Assembly: GCA_025923975.1 (NCBI GenBank)
Contig: JAICEV010000052.1
Coordinates: 1 to 12,934 of the forward strand
Length of the DNA: 12,934 bases
Reading direction: 5' to 3'
Origin: Propionibacteriaceae bacterium
GTDB taxonomy: Bacteria > Actinomycetota > Actinomycetes > Propionibacteriales > Propionibacteriaceae
The notes beneath the pieces were generated by a model. It saw nothing but the letters and a program-made list of their open reading frames with translations. It ran no database searches and was not told the origin of the DNA. Shown in pieces: positions 10,991 to 12,934 of the stretch. Within the stretch, counting starts at the first letter, position 1, and every line of letters begins with the position of its first letter. The position numbers and the translations under genes were made by a program.

Positions 10991-12934
10991 CCCGACGCAG
11001 TCCCGACGACCCGATCAGCGCGGCCGACCCGCTCGATCGTAACCGTTTCCCGATCGATGAATGGAGATTCACCGAGGCCGAGTACAGCTCTGATGATCTT
11101 GGCGTCACCGAATCACTGTTCGCTGTCGGCAATGGCTATCTGGGCATGCGCGGCAATGTCGAAGAAGGCCGGGAGACCTACGCTCACGGCACCTTTATCA
11201 ACGGCTTCCACGAGACCTGGCCCATCCGGCATGCCGAGGAGGCGTTCGGCTTCGCACGGGTTGGCCAGACCATTGTCAACGTCCCGGACAACAAGACGAT
11301 CAAGCTCTACGTCGACGACGAGCCGATGCTGCTGTCGGTAGCTGATCTTGAATTCTACGAACGATCTTTGGACTTCCGTGACGGGTTGTTGCGTCGCGAG
11401 ATTATCTGGCGGACTCCCGGCGGTAAGCGCGTGAAGGTCTCCTCTACGCGCATGGTGTCGTTTACTCAGCGCCATCTTGCGATCATGACCATGGAGGTCA
11501 CCATGCTGGATGCGGAGGCTCCGGTGGTGATCTCTTCACAGACCCTGAACCGCCAAGACGGCCGCGACGAATACCATGTTCGGTCCGCCGCCATGGGTGC
11601 CGGCGATCCGCGGAAGGGTGCAGCATTCGAGACTCGGGTGCTTGAGCCCCAGAGCCACTGGTGGCAAGATCAGCGGATCATCCTCGGCTATCGCTGCGCC
11701 AACTCCAAGATGACCCTGGCCGTTGGAGTTGATCATCAGATCTACACCGACAACGGCTACCGCACCTTCACCAGCGCCGATGAGGACACCGGGAAGATGG
11801 TATATCGGGTGCAAGCCAAGCCGGGTCAGCCGATCAAGGTCGCCAAGGTTGTTTCCTATCACACATCACGCGGTGTGCCTTCCCGCGAGCTTGTTGACCG
11901 CTGCCGACGGACCCTCGACAGGGTGCTGGAGCACGGCGTTGAACCTGAGTTCGCCGCCCAGCGGCAGTGGCTGGACGACTTCTGGGAACGGTCCGATGTC
12001 ATCGTCCACGGTCAGCCGGCGTTGCAACAGGCGATTCGCTGGAATTTGTTCCAGGTCGCCCAGGCCACAGCGCGCGCAGAACAGTCCGGGGTGCCTGCCA
12101 AGGGTGTGACCGGTACGGGCTACAGCGGGCATTACTTCTGGGACACCGAGATCTTCGTGCTCCCGTTCCTCACCTACACATCGCCTCAGATGGCGCGCAG
12201 CGAACTGCGTTTTCGTTACAACATGCTCGGTGCAGCCCGCCGCCGCGCGGAGGAATTAGCCCAGAATGGGGCGCTGTTTCCTTGGCGTACGGTCAACGGC
12301 GAGGAAGCATCGGCCTACTACGCGGCCGGCACGGCGCAGTATCACATAGACGCAGACATCGCCTACGCCCTGTGCAAATACGCCACAGCCACGGGTGACC
12401 AGGAGTTCATGAACCGCGAGGGCGTGGACATCCTGGTCGAGACCGCGAGGCTATGGGCGGACCTCGGCTTCTGGCGAGAGAACAGCAGCGGCCGCCGCAG
12501 TTTCCACATCCACGGGGTGACGGGACCCGATGAGTACACAACGGTCGTCAACGACAATCTCTTCACAAACGTCATGGCTCGGTTCAACCTCGCCAAGGCC
12601 GCCGAACTGCTCCGTCAGTTGCAGCGTGACTATCCTCGGGCGTACCAGCGCGTAGTGGAGCGGCTCGAACTCGGTGCCGAAGAAATCGCCGAATGGGCGG
12701 CATGCGCAGAGGCGATGTCGATCCCGTACGACGAGGTCACCGGGATCAACCCGCAGGACGCGCACTTCCTTGATCGGGAAGTCTGGGATCTCAAGAACAC
12801 GCCGGCAGACAAGCGGCCGTTACTGCTCCACTATCACCCGCTCGTGATCTACCGGTTCCAGGTGCTGAAGCAGGCAGATGTGGTGCTGGCGTTGTTCCTG
12901 CAGGGTGATCACTTCACCCAGGAGCAGAAGCGCA
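10987..12934 (+). CDS. Glycoside hydrolase family 65 disaccharide phosphorylase (3' end missing)
   Basis: The first 649 codons of a GH65 protein are visible before the window ends; relatives such as M. tuberculosis Rv3401 are near 790 residues, so roughly 140 are missing. An N-terminal beta-sandwich domain (ESLFAVGNGYLGMRGNVEEG at its start) leads into an (alpha/alpha)6 catalytic barrel with HYFWDTEIFVLPF (from residue 382). The general-acid signature GVTGPDEYT follows, with Glu516, then LHYHPLVIYRFQVLKQADVVLALFL. Family members phosphorolyse maltose, trehalose, kojibiose or nigerose to beta-glucose 1-phosphate; which sugar is used here cannot be read off. The ATG at 10987 overlaps the pgmB stop by four bases, so the two genes form an operon feeding glycolysis. 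Confidence 0.92.
   Translation, partial: MTRRSPDDPISAADPLDRNRFPIDEWRFTEAEYSSDDLGVTESLFAVGNGYLGMRGNVEEGRETYAHGTFINGFHETWPIRHAEEAFGFARVGQTIVNVPDNKTIKLYVDDEPMLLSVADLEFYERSLDFRDGLLRREIIWRTPGGKRVKVSSTRMVSFTQRHLAIMTMEVTMLDAEAPVVISSQTLNRQDGRDEYHVRSAAMGAGDPRKGAAFETRVLEPQSHWWQDQRIILGYRCANSKMTLAVGVDHQIYTDNGYRTFTSADEDTGKMVYRVQAKPGQPIKVAKVVSYHTSRGVPSRELVDRCRRTLDRVLEHGVEPEFAAQRQWLDDFWERSDVIVHGQPALQQAIRWNLFQVAQATARAEQSGVPAKGVTGTGYSGHYFWDTEIFVLPFLTYTSPQMARSELRFRYNMLGAARRRAEELAQNGALFPWRTVNGEEASAYYAAGTAQYHIDADIAYALCKYATATGDQEFMNREGVDILVETARLWADLGFWRENSSGRRSFHIHGVTGPDEYTTVVNDNLFTNVMARFNLAKAAELLRQLQRDYPRAYQRVVERLELGAEEIAEWAACAEAMSIPYDEVTGINPQDAHFLDREVWDLKNTPADKRPLLLHYHPLVIYRFQVLKQADVVLALFLQGDHFTQEQKR

Noticed and set aside
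1..12934. CRISPR array, defence system, prophage, insertion sequence, tRNA or rRNA
   Set aside because: No regularly spaced repeats, transposase, integrase or structured RNA gene was recognised. All larger genes belong to ordinary chromosomal families.

Overview
This window comes from a high-GC Gram-positive bacterium (Actinomycetota). Three things point there: an orphan OmpR-type regulator matching GlnR, beside the sulfurtransferase/DUF1416 (SseC) pair and a MoaD-like gene, as around Rv0814c-Rv0818 in Mycobacterium tuberculosis and near glnR in Streptomyces; GTG starts; and many -10 boxes (TANNNT) 5-8 bases before a start codon, the mark of leaderless actinobacterial mRNAs. I cannot place the organism more finely. 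The window reads as chromosomal. I see no mobile element, phage gene, CRISPR array, tRNA or rRNA.

Left part (1-3565): a four-helix membrane protein of unknown role converges on glnR. Divergent from glnR is a MoaD/ThiS-like sulfur-carrier protein, then a 457-base gap without a convincing gene, then cysA (two-domain thiosulfate sulfurtransferase) and sseC (DUF1416) as an operon. A short spacer with hairpins, one of them a REP-like palindrome, ends this block.

Middle (3566-8072): ridA-like and dtd genes form a minus-strand pair, with a divergent DsrE-family gene starting almost on top of ridA. DsrE runs tail to tail, only 3 bases apart, into a ketopantoate-reductase-like gene. That gene diverges from a GNAT acetyltransferase through what look like two overlapping, oppositely directed -10 elements. 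Then follow a 50-residue single-helix membrane protein too short for ordinary gene calling, a nitrobindin-like heme protein, and an exported lysyl-oxidase-family protein that keeps the copper histidines and both residues that form the LTQ cofactor in animal enzymes.

Right part (8073-12934): ygfZ (folate-binding protein for Fe-S enzyme maintenance) converges on a zinc-type (Rhizobium etli-type) L-asparaginase across a strong hairpin. Divergent from the asparaginase is a beta-phosphoglucomutase/GH65 disaccharide phosphorylase operon joined by an ATGA overlap; the GH65 gene runs off the window.

Functional themes are nitrogen control (GlnR, asparaginase), sulfur handling (MoaD-like, CysA, SseC, DsrE, YgfZ), metabolite or translation quality control (RidA-like, Dtd), and disaccharide phosphorolysis. 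No clearly new multi-gene system is visible. The most notable signals are the dense run of leaderless-type promoters, the overlapping bidirectional promoter, the Gly-Gly-Lys tail of the sulfur carrier, the hidden 50-residue membrane protein and the bacterial lysyl oxidase.
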